Origin: Dyadobacter sp. 3J3
GTDB lineage: Bacteria > Bacteroidota > Bacteroidia > Cytophagales > Spirosomataceae
Assembly: GCF_009801115.1 (NCBI RefSeq)
Contig: NZ_VTOL01000004.1
Coordinates: 372,001 to 436,000, forward strand
DNA length: 64,000 nt
Direction: 5' to 3'
Shown here: positions 1 to 8,030 of the stretch, in pieces
Layout of the letters: each line of letters begins with the position of its first letter
Numbering within the stretch: position 1 is the first letter of the stretch
Notes under the pieces: generated by a model
Databases searched by the model: none
What the model saw: only the letters and a program-made list of their open reading frames with translations
Told to the model about the DNA's origin: nothing
Translations under genes and position numbers: made by a program

Positions 1-1161
1 GCAATCGATTATTTCAAAAACCGTTTTTCTATCGTATTAAATAAGGTAGAACAACTGGAATCTGAAATTGATGAAGCGCTCAACAAAGGTTCTTACTTGA
101 CAAAACTTATACAGTTGCAACGTAAACTGATAAGTTTTGACGCATTGGGAGATTTTGTCCCGCTGTTGGAAAGACTTCAGGAAAAGGAAGAGTATTTGCG
201 GGGTTTAATTGAAATTAATCAATTAAAAAACCTTGAAATTAAACGCGCACTGATTGAAGATGTAAAAGTGGCGGCTGCTATCGAAGATTATGCCGTAGCA
301 ACGGATCAGATTCAGGAGATCAAAGCAAAGTGGATTCGTACAGGTCCGGTTGAAAAAGAGTTTCAGGATGAGGTGGAGGTTACTTTCCAGGAAATTCTTG
401 ATAGTTTCTTTCAGAGACGCCGTGATTATTTTGATGAACAAAATAAAATTAATCAGGAGCGTATTGATGAATACGAGCGTTTGATTAAAATCACGAAAAC
501 ACTTAGTTATTCCCGCGACCTTGACGATGCTTATAATAAGGCACGCGAAGTCCGGGTGGCATGGAACAATGTAGGAGAGGTTCCTCCAAAAAGATTCTTT
601 AAGGTTAACAAGGCGTATCGCCACTTCCTTAAATTATTTTATGACAAATATAATCTTGCCAAAGGTATCGAACCTAAGGTACGCGTTGACCCAAGAATTG
701 TTGAACAACAGGCATTACTTGCAAGGGCTGAAACTTTGCTGAGACAAAAAGATATTGTTGAGGCATCGCAGGAAGCAAAAGTATTGCTGAGCAAATGGAA
801 AGAAATTAAAATTCCTTTCAAACTTGCCGACAAAGAACTGGCTGAACGTTTCCGCTCTGTTTGTGACAAGATTTTTGAACTAAGTTACCTGGCTCGTGTG
901 ATCAGCCGTAAATATCCTGCTTTTGAAATGAAAAGCGAGGAAGAACAGCTTCGCACTAAATTGAGAGAACTGGAATGGCTTGCCAAACGCGAAAAAAGCG
1001 ATCTTGAATTCGCAGTGATCGAGTTTGACAGAACAGCTACCGGTGACCCTGAACAAGACAAACAAGCGCAGGGACGTATCAATATCCAGAAACGTAAAGT
1101 AGCAATGAAAGAAAGAATTTTGTCTGAATTCGAAAGAAAGTTGAAATCAATCACCAACTAA
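1..1161 (+). CDS. DUF349 domain-containing protein, 5' partial
   Basis: The frame is open from base 1, so the true start lies left of the window; 386 residues are visible and the first TTG/ATG in view should not be taken as the start. The protein is almost entirely charged alpha-helix (many Glu/Lys/Arg heptad-like stretches) with repeated W-(K/N)-x-(V/I) segments such as AKWIRTGPV, VAWNNVGEVPP and SKWKEIKIP, the spacing typical of tandem DUF349 helical repeats. No signal peptide or membrane segment is visible. DUF349 proteins are common in Bacteroidota; their role is not well defined, so none is assigned. The 3' end overlaps the convergent LacI-type gene by 15 bp, and a hairpin about 40 bp beyond the stop looks like its terminator. 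Confidence 0.85.
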   Translation, partial: AIDYFKNRFSIVLNKVEQLESEIDEALNKGSYLTKLIQLQRKLISFDALGDFVPLLERLQEKEEYLRGLIEINQLKNLEIKRALIEDVKVAAAIEDYAVATDQIQEIKAKWIRTGPVEKEFQDEVEVTFQEILDSFFQRRRDYFDEQNKINQERIDEYERLIKITKTLSYSRDLDDAYNKAREVRVAWNNVGEVPPKRFFKVNKAYRHFLKLFYDKYNLAKGIEPKVRVDPRIVEQQALLARAETLLRQKDIVEASQEAKVLLSKWKEIKIPFKLADKELAERFRSVCDKIFELSYLARVISRKYPAFEMKSEEEQLRTKLRELEWLAKREKSDLEFAVIEFDRTATGDPEQDKQAQGRINIQKRKVAMKERILSEFERKLKSITN

Positions 1162-2181
1162 TTCTTTCATAGACGATTTTCTGATAATAAGATTAGACGT
1201 AAGCACCCTGGTTTCGAAAGCGACCGGGGTGCTTTTGCTTTCGATAAGATCCAGTAATAACGTAGCCGCAAGTTGTCCCATTTCAAAAGAAGGCTGCGCC
1301 ACAGAACTAAGCGGGGGGTCTAACAAAGATGAAATGGCAAGATCAGAAAAGCCGACAATGGCCACATCATCCGGCATTCGGTAACCCAATTGGCGCAAAG
1401 CCCAGTGAACGCCAAAAGCAATCCGGTCGCTTGCTGCAAAAATTGCATCCGGGCGATTTCTTAAAGCCATTAATTGATAGGCTCGTTCCGTTCCTCCTGC
1501 CTGGTTGTATTCACTGCTAACCACCCATTCATCATGTAATTCCAATCCATTATGAACCAGGGCATCCTGATAACCCTTTAATCTGTTACGGCTGATGGAC
1601 AGGTTCGCGGGGCCTGCTATATGTGCAATTTTTTTACAACCGCGACTGATTAAATGTTCCGTAGCTTCATAAGCGCCTTTATAATCATCCACCCGAACTT
1701 TGTGACTTGGCATCGTTTCGCTTACCCTGTCAAAAAAAACAACAGGAATTCCTTGCTCCTGCAAGGCTACAAAATGATCATGATTTTCTGTTTGACTGGA
1801 TATGGAAACAATAAGCCCGTCTACGCGCCTTGTTGCAATATGTTTGGTATCAGCAAGTTCACGTTCGTAAGATTCGTGGCTTTGGTAAATCATGGTATGA
1901 TAACCACGGCTGTAAGCAATATCTTCGACACCGCCGATTGCCGTAGAGAAAAACGCATTGGCAATATCCGGAACAATGATACCCAGCGTTTGTGTCCGGT
2001 TTCTTAATAAACTTAATGCAATAGGATTGGGAGAATAATTAAGTGATTCCGCCAATGCTATAACTCTCTTTTTTGTCTCTTCACTAATTTCCGGACTATC
2101 ACGCAGCGCTCTCGAAACTGTTGATTTTGAAACATTTAACTGTCTTGCAATTTCCTTAATGGTAATCGACGCTTTTCTCAT
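1147..2181 (-). CDS. LacI-family transcriptional regulator
   Basis: About 344 residues. The N-terminus has the LacI helix-turn-helix (TIKEIARQLNVSKSTVSRAL, residues about 5-24) and hinge region, followed by a periplasmic-binding-protein-like sensor domain beginning RTQTLGIIVPDIANAFF and ending near DVAIVGFSDLAISSLLDPPL. I place the start at the ATG at 2181 (MRKASITIK...); an upstream in-frame ATG at 2208 would add nine residues not expected before the HTH. It is transcribed away from the orphan sigma factor and the hexuronate genes (uxuA, uxaC, kdgK, kdgA), so control of hexuronate use is a reasonable inference, not shown. The repeat cluster at 2274-2319 upstream of its start is a candidate operator. 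Its 3' end overlaps the DUF349 gene tail-to-tail. Confidence 0.92.
   Translation of the reverse strand: MRKASITIKEIARQLNVSKSTVSRALRDSPEISEETKKRVIALAESLNYSPNPIALSLLRNRTQTLGIIVPDIANAFFSTAIGGVEDIAYSRGYHTMIYQSHESYERELADTKHIATRRVDGLIVSISSQTENHDHFVALQEQGIPVVFFDRVSETMPSHKVRVDDYKGAYEATEHLISRGCKKIAHIAGPANLSISRNRLKGYQDALVHNGLELHDEWVVSSEYNQAGGTERAYQLMALRNRPDAIFAASDRIAFGVHWALRQLGYRMPDDVAIVGFSDLAISSLLDPPLSSVAQPSFEMGQLAATLLLDLIESKSTPVAFETRVLTSNLIIRKSSMKELVGD
1201..1236 (+). terminator. Intrinsic terminator of the DUF349 gene, inside antisense lacI-type CDS
   Basis: Arms AAGCACCCTGGT (1201-1212) and ACCGGGGTGCTT (1223-1234) form a 12-bp stem with a 10-nt loop followed by TT and a T-rich stretch. The single non-Watson-Crick position is U-G on the plus strand but A-C on the minus strand, which assigns it to the plus-strand transcript. 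It sits about 40 bp beyond the DUF349 stop and within the 3' coding part of the opposing regulator gene. Confidence 0.6.
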
Positions 2182-2273
2182 AAAGAAGGGAATATCAGAA
2201 TAATGCAATTATAATATTTAATCTTTGAAATGCACCAGAGTTAAAATTGGAGCCAAAATCAAATTATTTTTCT

Positions 2274-2319
2274 CCGTTCCGGGAAAAATGATTTTCCGGG
2301 AACGGTTTCGGGAACGGTT
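2274..2319. promoter_or_regulatory. Candidate operator: inverted plus direct repeats
   Basis: CCGTTCCGGGAAAA (2274-2287) and TTTTCCGGGAACGG (2292-2305) are inverted copies separated by ATGA with one mismatch, and CGGGAACGGTT occurs twice in direct orientation (2297-2307 and 2309-2319, 12-bp period). The cluster is GC-rich in an AT-rich divergent intergenic region between the LacI-type regulator and the sigma factor, which is where an autoregulatory or shared operator would be expected. The binding protein is inferred only from position. Confidence 0.45.
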
Positions 2320-2330
2320 GCGTAAATATA

Positions 2331-2356
2331 TTGATTTTTTTCAAGATTTATTTTTG
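2331..2356 (+). promoter_or_regulatory. Possible Bacteroidota-type promoter for the sigma factor gene
   Basis: TATTTTTG at 2349-2356 matches the TAnnTTTG -7 element of the phylum; a TTG lies at 2331-2333. The 15-nt spacing is shorter than usual, so this is a weak call. It lies just downstream of the repeat cluster and about 100 bp before the sigma factor start. Confidence 0.3.
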
Positions 2357-2458
2357 TATATCAACGAACCAATCACTAAACTAGACGAACAATAGCAGCA
2401 GTTGCACTGAATGGTGCGTATAATAATCTGAGAATTTTTCTATATTAACCTATACCAA

Positions 2459-3076
2459 ATGTTGATGGAAACGCAATCGTTTACTAATGTATTACCAGCC
2501 GTTTATTCTCAGAAAAGCCTTCTGGAAAATTTGTTTGGTAAAGTAGTCGCCAATGGAGATTATTTAGCTTTTCGTGAATTGTTTACACATCACTATCGCT
2601 CCCTTTGTAATTATGCGATGCGGGTTGTGGTAACAAGAGAAATTGCAGAAGAAGTGGTTTCGGATGTTTTCGTAAAACTTTGGAAAAACCGGGAACAAAT
2701 TGAAGTACATACTTCTTTTCAGGCCTACATATATAGAGCGGTACGGAATCAGGCACTGGATTATTTGAAATTAAAAATTCACCGCCAATACGAGCGCGAA
2801 TCAATTGATAATGTGCAGTGGAATTTGACGCACGCAGATCATTATACACCAATAGAAGAAATGGCCTTTAACGAATTCTATGAACGCGTTGAAGGATGCA
2901 TCCAGGATTTGCCACGCCAGTGTCAGGTCATTTTCAGGCTTAGCCGTGAAGAAGGCTTACGCTATCGTGATATTGCAGAGCGGTTGAAAATATCGGTTAA
3001 AACAGTGGAAACACAAATGAGCCGGGCATTGAAAGTGTTGCGTGAAAGAGTGCCGGAACATAAATTAGTAGCCTGA
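2459..3076 (+). CDS. ECF RNA polymerase sigma-70 factor (Bacteroidetes expansion type)
   Basis: 205 residues. Region 2 is visible from about residue 40 (FRELFTHHYRSLCNYAMRVV, then AEEVVSDVFVKLWKNR and FQAYIYRAVRNQALDYLK); region 4 is the C-terminal HTH (LPRQCQVIFRLSREEGLRYRDIAERL, then SVKTVETQMSRALKVLR). This is the ECF class that in Bacteroidota is usually followed by a FecR-type anti-sigma gene and a SusC receptor; neither is next to this copy, so it is an orphan here. Two near ATG codons (2459 and 2465) could be the start. The next gene on the strand is uxuA, 240 bp away across a repeat-containing gap, so direct cotranscription is doubtful. Confidence 0.93.
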   Translation: MLMETQSFTNVLPAVYSQKSLLENLFGKVVANGDYLAFRELFTHHYRSLCNYAMRVVVTREIAEEVVSDVFVKLWKNREQIEVHTSFQAYIYRAVRNQALDYLKLKIHRQYERESIDNVQWNLTHADHYTPIEEMAFNEFYERVEGCIQDLPRQCQVIFRLSREEGLRYRDIAERLKISVKTVETQMSRALKVLRERVPEHKLVA

Positions 3077-3311
3077 TAGCTGTTAGGGTATTGGCTTTTG
3101 GCTTTGGATCACGGCTAATTTGAAGTGTTAGTCCGATATGGTAAATATTATATCGAAACATATTATTTGAATTAAGATACCAAATATCAATTTGCTGCAA
3201 GCTAAATGCCAAGAGCTATCAGCTAAAAGCTAAAAACATTTTGGTACAAAAGTAATAAAACCTCAAATTACCGTAGGCTAAAAGCTTATCGCTAAAAGCC
3301 AATAGCTAATA
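3075..3311. repeat. Heptamer-periodic repeat tracts (GCYAAWN)n
   Basis: The gap between the sigma factor and uxuA holds three tracts built on a 7-nt period: 3201-3236 (GCTAAAT, GCCAAGA, GCTATCA, GCTAAAA, GCTAAAA), 3277-3311 (GCTAAAA, GCTTATC, GCTAAAA, GCCAATA, GCTAATA) and an oppositely oriented tract at 3075-3106. Because the first and last are inverted, the region could fold into a long stem. A fourth copy lies at 49404-49433. No coding potential is seen. Confidence 0.6.
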
Positions 3312-3316
3312 AAATT

Positions 3317-4504
3317 ATGTCATTAGAACAAACTTGGCGCTGGTTTGGCCCAAATGATCCTGTTTCGTTGCAGGATATCCGTCAGGCGGGAGCCACGGGA
3401 ATTGTATCCGCTTTGCATCATATACCCAACGGAGTTGTATGGGAAGTTGATGAAATCCTGAACCGTAAAGAAATTATTGAAGCTGCGGGCTTAACGTGGT
3501 CTGTTGTGGAAAGTGTCCCGGTTCATGAAGCCATCAAAACGCGGACAGGAGATTTTGAAAAATATATTCAGAATTATCAGCAGTCGCTAACCAATTTAGG
3601 GAAATGTGGAATTGACACCGTTTGCTACAATTTTATGCCGATTCTGGATTGGACAAGGACAGATCTTGATGCGCCTATGCATGATGGTTCGACTGGTTTG
3701 AGATTTGACGCGACACAATTTGCTGCTTTTGATCTTTACATATTAAGGAGAGAAAATGCGGAAGATCAGTATAGTGAAGCGCAGAGGACGGCTGCATTAA
3801 ACTGGCTCGAAAAAGCGTCAGGCGATGATGTTAATAAACTGACAAGGAATATTATTGCCGGTCTGCCAGGCTCCGAAGAAAGTTTTACAATCGAAGAATT
3901 CAGGAAGGTTTTAGATACGTACAAAAATGTTGGCGATCTGGAATTGCGGACACATTTGTACCAATTTATTCAGGCTATCGCACCGGTTGCGGAAGCGGCG
4001 GGAATAAATCTTGCAATCCATCCTGATGATCCGCCTTATCCAATTCTAGGTCTACCGCGTGTAGTAAGTACTGAAAATGACGCAACATTATTGCTTGCCG
4101 CATACGACAGCAGAGCCAATGGACTTTGTTTCTGTACGGGTTCTTACGGTGTGCGGGTTGATAATGATCTTTCAGGAATGGTAAACCGTTTGGGAGATAA
4201 AATTAATTTTATCCATTTGCGCGCTACGAGCCGCGAAGCGGATGGAAGTTTTTATGAAGCCGATCATTTGAATGGTGATGTGGATATGTATGCGGTGATG
4301 CATGCTTTGATTTTGGAACAAAAAAGAAGAATTTCTGAAAACAGAAAAGATTTAAGAATGCCATTCCGACCCGATCACGGACACAGAATGCTGGATGATT
4401 TAACGGCCACAAAACGAATGAATCCGGGTTATACCGCTATCGGAAGGTTACGCGGACTGGCAGAATTACGTGGTTTGGAAATGGGAATTGAACGGGGACT
4501 TTAA
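3317..4504 (+). CDS. uxuA: D-mannonate dehydratase
   Basis: 395 residues, the usual length. UxuA dehydrates D-mannonate to 2-keto-3-deoxy-D-gluconate (KDG), a metal-dependent cytoplasmic enzyme with a TIM-barrel fold. Family landmarks are the opening [12 protein letters not shown], the segment [11 protein letters not shown], the metal-site region [15 protein letters not shown] (about residues 233-247), then [10 protein letters not shown] and the C-terminal [12 protein letters not shown]. It starts the hexuronate cluster: uxaC follows after 90 bp, then kdgK and the KDPG aldolase on the same strand. The gene that should supply mannonate from fructuronate (uxuB) is not in the window. Confidence 0.96.
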   Translation: MSLEQTWRWFGPNDPVSLQDIRQAGATGIVSALHHIPNGVVWEVDEILNRKEIIEAAGLTWSVVESVPVHEAIKTRTGDFEKYIQNYQQSLTNLGKCGIDTVCYNFMPILDWTRTDLDAPMHDGSTGLRFDATQFAAFDLYILRRENAEDQYSEAQRTAALNWLEKASGDDVNKLTRNIIAGLPGSEESFTIEEFRKVLDTYKNVGDLELRTHLYQFIQAIAPVAEAAGINLAIHPDDPPYPILGLPRVVSTENDATLLLAAYDSRANGLCFCTGSYGVRVDNDLSGMVNRLGDKINFIHLRATSREADGSFYEADHLNGDVDMYAVMHALILEQKRRISENRKDLRMPFRPDHGHRMLDDLTATKRMNPGYTAIGRLRGLAELRGLEMGIERGL

Positions 4505-4594
4505 TTTTTTTCGGGTAAGAGTCAGAAATTATCGTCATAGAAGTGCAATTATAGATTGCGTTTAACCGACGAACGATATATTATTTAATCAGCA

Positions 4595-6022
4595 ATGATA
4601 GCCACAAATACGACCGCACAGAAAACATTTATTGACGAAGATTTTCTCTTACGTTCCGAAACTGCACGCATATTATATCACGATTATGCGAAAGAAATGC
4701 CGATCATTGATTACCACTGCCACCTTCCTCCGGATCAGATTGCAGAGGATAGACAGTTTGAAAATCTGACACAGATCTGGCTTTATGGTGATCATTACAA
4801 ATGGCGTGCGATGCGTGCCAATGGTATTAATGAAAAGTATTGCACCGGAGATGCCGGCGATTGGGAAAAGTTTGAACAATGGGCCGCAACAGTTCCATAT
4901 ACCATGCGTAATCCGCTATATCACTGGACACATCTGGAATTGCTGCGTTATTTTAATATTGATATTCTGCTTAATAAAGATACCGCAAGAGAAATTTATG
5001 AGGAATGTTCTGCAAAATTAAAGCAGAAAGATTTCAGCGTTCGCAGTCTTTTGCGTCGGATGAATGTGAAGGTGATTTGTACAACAGATGATCCGACGGA
5101 TTCTCTGGAACATCATCAGATTATTGCAGACAGCGATTTAGATATAAAAGTATTGCCAACTTTCCGTCCGGACAAAGCGATGTTACTCATCGATTCTCCG
5201 GCTGAATTTCAACAATATTTGAATAAATTATTTGAAGTTGCCGGTGTATCAAATGGCAGTACGTATGAAGATTTACTGGCTGCTCTGAAAAATCGTCACG
5301 ACTTTTTTGCGGAAATGGGCGGACGTTTGTCTGATCATGGTCTGGAACATATTTACGCTTCTTTTGATGAAACGTCGGCACGTACAGCGTTGTCGGAAAC
5401 TCTATCTGGAAAAACCAGTTCCGCCGAGTTACGTACGGCTTTTAAATCGGTTCTGTTATATGATCTTGCCAAAATGGATCATAGCAAAGATTGGGCGCAA
5501 CAGTTTCATTTGGGTGCATTAAGAAATAACAATTCCCGGATGTTAAGTACGCTTGGGCCGGATACGGGCTGGGATTCAATTGGAGATTACAGTCAGGCGC
5601 AGGCATTATCCAGGTTTTTGAATAAACTGGATTCAACGGATCAATTGGCAAAAACGGTACTATATAACCTGAATCCGGGCGACAATGAAGTTCTCGCAAC
5701 CATGACAGGAAATTTCAATGACGGAACGGTACCCGGAAAAATGCAATTCGGTTCCGGCTGGTGGTTTTTAGATCAAAAAGACGGTATGGAAAAGCAGATG
5801 AATGCACTTTCCAACATAGGGCTTTTGAGCCGTTTTGTAGGTATGCTGACCGATTCCAGAAGTTTCTTGTCTTACCCGCGTCACGAATATTTCCGCCGGA
5901 TACTTTGTAATCTGATCGGTAATGACGTAGAAAATGGCGAATTGCCAAAAGATCTTCCGTGGCTGGGAAAACTGGTTCAGGATATTTCTTATAACAATGC
6001 CAAAAATTACTTTGGTTTTTGA
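4595..6022 (+). CDS. uxaC: Glucuronate (uronate) isomerase
   Basis: 475 residues. UxaC interconverts D-glucuronate/D-fructuronate and D-galacturonate/D-tagaturonate, the entry step of hexuronate catabolism; it belongs to the amidohydrolase-like fold. The metal-binding HxH is in IDYHCHLPPDQIAED (about residues 33-47); other family landmarks are WLYGDHYKWRAMRANG, VICTTDDPTDSLEHH and the late SRSFLSYPRHEYFRRILCN. It lies between uxuA and kdgK, and a strong hairpin after the stop suggests a transcript end, so kdgK probably has its own promoter. Confidence 0.96.
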   Translation: MIATNTTAQKTFIDEDFLLRSETARILYHDYAKEMPIIDYHCHLPPDQIAEDRQFENLTQIWLYGDHYKWRAMRANGINEKYCTGDAGDWEKFEQWAATVPYTMRNPLYHWTHLELLRYFNIDILLNKDTAREIYEECSAKLKQKDFSVRSLLRRMNVKVICTTDDPTDSLEHHQIIADSDLDIKVLPTFRPDKAMLLIDSPAEFQQYLNKLFEVAGVSNGSTYEDLLAALKNRHDFFAEMGGRLSDHGLEHIYASFDETSARTALSETLSGKTSSAELRTAFKSVLLYDLAKMDHSKDWAQQFHLGALRNNNSRMLSTLGPDTGWDSIGDYSQAQALSRFLNKLDSTDQLAKTVLYNLNPGDNEVLATMTGNFNDGTVPGKMQFGSGWWFLDQKDGMEKQMNALSNIGLLSRFVGMLTDSRSFLSYPRHEYFRRILCNLIGNDVENGELPKDLPWLGKLVQDISYNNAKNYFGF

Positions 6023-6055
6023 AGGTAGGTAATTGTTTTCAAAACCTTCTTGCAG

Positions 6056-6090
6056 AAAGCCGGTCTGATTTTGGAAATCGGCCGGCTTTT
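6056..6090 (+). terminator. Intrinsic terminator after uxaC
   Basis: AAAGCCGGTC pairs with GGCCGGCTTT (right arm ends 6089) and the stem continues inward as GATTT/AAATC with one bulged base; a T run follows. The one wobble is U-G on the plus strand, in agreement with termination of the uxuA-uxaC message. Confidence 0.65.
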
Positions 6091-6103
6091 GGTATAACTT
6101 AGC

Positions 6104-6149
6104 GGTCAGTTATTTATATGCTATTCCGGTATTGAAATAAATGCTGACC
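6104..6149. repeat. Inverted repeat in the kdgK leader
   Basis: GGTCAG (6104-6109) and CTGACC (6144-6149) are perfect inverted copies, extended inward by ATTTAT/ATAAAT with an unpaired base on each side. It lies between the uxaC terminator and the kdgK start (6183), so it could be an operator or a leader hairpin. Function is not known. Confidence 0.35.
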
Positions 6150-6182
6150 TAACCATTTCTGATAAAATTGAAAAAGTAGTTT

Positions 6183-7178
6183 ATGTCTAAAATAGTAACC
6201 TTCGGGGAAGTTTTAATGCGCCTGTCAACTCCCGGCTTTTCCCGTTTCGAACAAGCAAGACAATTGGACGTTACCTATGCAGGCGGTGAAGCGAATGTAG
6301 CTTCTGCACTCGCTTACTGGGGTCACCATACGGCACACGTAACCCGTTTTCCTGATTCTCCGATCGGGCGTTCGGCTGCACAATTTCTTCATTTTCACGG
6401 TGTTGATATTTCCAATATTATCTATGGCGGTCCGAGAATGGCCGTTTATTTCCTGGAAACAGGCGCAGCTTTAAGAGCAAGTCAGATTGTTTACGACCGT
6501 GCAAATTCTTCTTTGGCAACGATTGACCCAAGTGAACTGAATTGGGACGAAATATTAAAGGATGCGGACTGGTTCCATTGGGCGGGTATTACACCTGCAC
6601 TTTCCCAGGGAGCTGCGGATGCTTGTCTGGCTGGAATTGAGGCTGCAAGGAGAAAAGGAATTACTGTTTCAGGAGATATTTTTTATCGTGCCAATTTGTG
6701 GAAATATGGTAAAAAACCATCCGAGGTTCTTCCTGCTTTAACTGCGGGAACAAATATCGTCATTGCTAACCGCGAGAATATCAGTGAAATATTTGGTATT
6801 GAAGGGGAAGATTTTATCGAATCCTGTGTTAATTTAAAAGCAGCTTTTCCACAAGTGAGCCGCGTTATTGATACAAAAAGAACTTCCATCAGCGCAACGC
6901 ATAATTTACTGCGAGCCTATTTATGGAACGGAGAATCGGTTTTGGAAACAGCTGATATAGATATCAATCCAATTGTGGATAGAGTAGGAGGAGGAGATGC
7001 ATTTATTGCAGGGTTAATCCATGGATTAATTTCTTTCAATGACGAACAAAAGGCACTGGAATTTGGCGTGGCCGCTTCTGCTTTAAAACATACGATTGAG
7101 GGGGATGCGTTAATTTCTACCGTTTCAGAAGTTGAAGCAATTCGTCAGGGAGAAACCTCCGGCAGAATCAGAAGATAA
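6183..7178 (+). CDS. kdgK: 2-keto-3-deoxygluconate kinase (PfkB family)
   Basis: 331 residues, a full-length ribokinase/PfkB-type sugar kinase. The N-terminal substrate lid region begins SKIVTFGEVLMRLSTP, followed by the family glycine segment YAGGEANVASALAYWG; the catalytic-base and anion-hole motif is DRVGGGDAFIAGLIHG (about residues 265-280). The family includes many sugar kinases; assignment as KDG kinase rests on its position between uxuA/uxaC and the KDPG aldolase, since KDG phosphorylation is exactly the step needed. It would convert KDG plus ATP to KDPG in the cytoplasm. Confidence 0.9.
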   Translation: MSKIVTFGEVLMRLSTPGFSRFEQARQLDVTYAGGEANVASALAYWGHHTAHVTRFPDSPIGRSAAQFLHFHGVDISNIIYGGPRMAVYFLETGAALRASQIVYDRANSSLATIDPSELNWDEILKDADWFHWAGITPALSQGAADACLAGIEAARRKGITVSGDIFYRANLWKYGKKPSEVLPALTAGTNIVIANRENISEIFGIEGEDFIESCVNLKAAFPQVSRVIDTKRTSISATHNLLRAYLWNGESVLETADIDINPIVDRVGGGDAFIAGLIHGLISFNDEQKALEFGVAASALKHTIEGDALISTVSEVEAIRQGETSGRIRR

Positions 7179-7189
7179 GTTATTAGAAA

Positions 7190-7272
7190 GGTGCAGGGCA
7201 CCTCAATACTTGTAGAAAACGAAGATCTGGCTATATCCGGACAAAGGTGCGGAGCACCGAAATAAACCGGAT
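7190..7272. repeat. Two GGTGC-NNN-GCACC hairpins between kdgK and the aldolase gene
   Basis: GGTGC AGG GCACC at 7190-7202 and GGTGC GGA GCACC at 7246-7258, each preceded by AAA. The second is enclosed by a further inverted repeat ATCCGG/CCGGAT (about 7235-7240 and 7267-7272), giving a nested cruciform. They sit in the 117-bp gap inside an otherwise compact gene pair and lack a T run, so they look like REP-type palindromes or mRNA processing/stability elements rather than terminators. Confidence 0.5.
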
Positions 7273-7295
7273 AATAAAAATCTGAAAATAAAATT

Positions 7296-7970
7296 ATGGC
7301 AACAATAGATAAAGACACCACCATCATTTTGATGAACGAAACGGGCTTACTGCCACTTTTTTACCACGCAGATATCACGGTAGCAAAAGCAGTTTTAACA
7401 GCCAGTTACAAAGGAGGAGCCCGCGCATTTGAATTTACAAACCGCGGAGAAAATGCTTATGAAGTTTTTGTAGACCTAATCGCATATGCGCTAGAAAATC
7501 TTCCGGGATTGGCTTTGGGAATTGGTACCGTTTACGATGCTGAAACAGCTCAGAAATACATTGACGCCGGTGCAGATTTCGTAGTAGCGCCTTTTACAAA
7601 TCCGGAAGTAGGTGCAATATGCAGACAAGCAAATATTCCCTGGATTCCGGGAATTGCGACACTAACAGAAATTTTCCATGCCTTGAAAGGCGGTGCCGAA
7701 GTAGTAAAATTATTTCCTGGTGAAGTTTACGGTTCTGCTTTTGTAAAAGCAGTAAAAGGGCCGATGCCACATGTGAAAATCGTGGTGACGGGCGGCGTTG
7801 CTCCAACAAAAGAAAGTATAGAAGAATGGTTTGGTGCTGGTGCTTATGGCGTTGGAATGGGTTCAAATCTTTTCCCGAAACATGTAATCAGCGAAGGGAA
7901 TTATTCCTTGATTGAAGAGAAAGTGGCTGAAAGTATTCAGTTGATTAAGGAGTTTAGGGCGAAGGGTTGA
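7296..7970 (+). CDS. eda: KDPG / KHG aldolase
   Basis: 224 residues, the normal size for the class I 2-keto-3-deoxy-6-phosphogluconate aldolase trimer. It cleaves KDPG to pyruvate and glyceraldehyde-3-phosphate. Visible landmarks are PLFYHADITVAKAVLTASYKGG near the N-terminus, GIGTVYDAETAQKYIDAGADF, WIPGIATLTEI, the Schiff-base lysine in EVVKLFPGEVYG (about residue 136), and the phosphate-binding IVVTGGVAPT. It is the last step of the cluster uxuA-uxaC-kdgK-eda, and a symmetrical terminator follows the stop. Confidence 0.95.
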   Translation: MATIDKDTTIILMNETGLLPLFYHADITVAKAVLTASYKGGARAFEFTNRGENAYEVFVDLIAYALENLPGLALGIGTVYDAETAQKYIDAGADFVVAPFTNPEVGAICRQANIPWIPGIATLTEIFHALKGGAEVVKLFPGEVYGSAFVKAVKGPMPHVKIVVTGGVAPTKESIEEWFGAGAYGVGMGSNLFPKHVISEGNYSLIEEKVAESIQLIKEFRAKG

Positions 7971-7990
7971 TTGAAATAGATTACGATCTT

Positions 7991-8024
7991 AAAAGTGCGA
8001 TGAGTTTATGTCATTGCACTTTTT
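7991..8024. terminator. Bidirectional intrinsic terminator
   Basis: AAAAGTGC (7991-7998) and GCACTTTT (8017-8024) pair perfectly, with an inner ATGA/TCAT, and both flanks are A/T runs. It separates the convergent KDPG aldolase (plus) and Uma2-type (minus) genes and could serve both. Confidence 0.75.
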
Positions 8025-8030
8025 TGTTTG

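Noticed and set aside
223..624. Minus-strand ORF within the DUF349 gene
   Set aside because: It is antisense to a clear coding region and has no recognisable domain.
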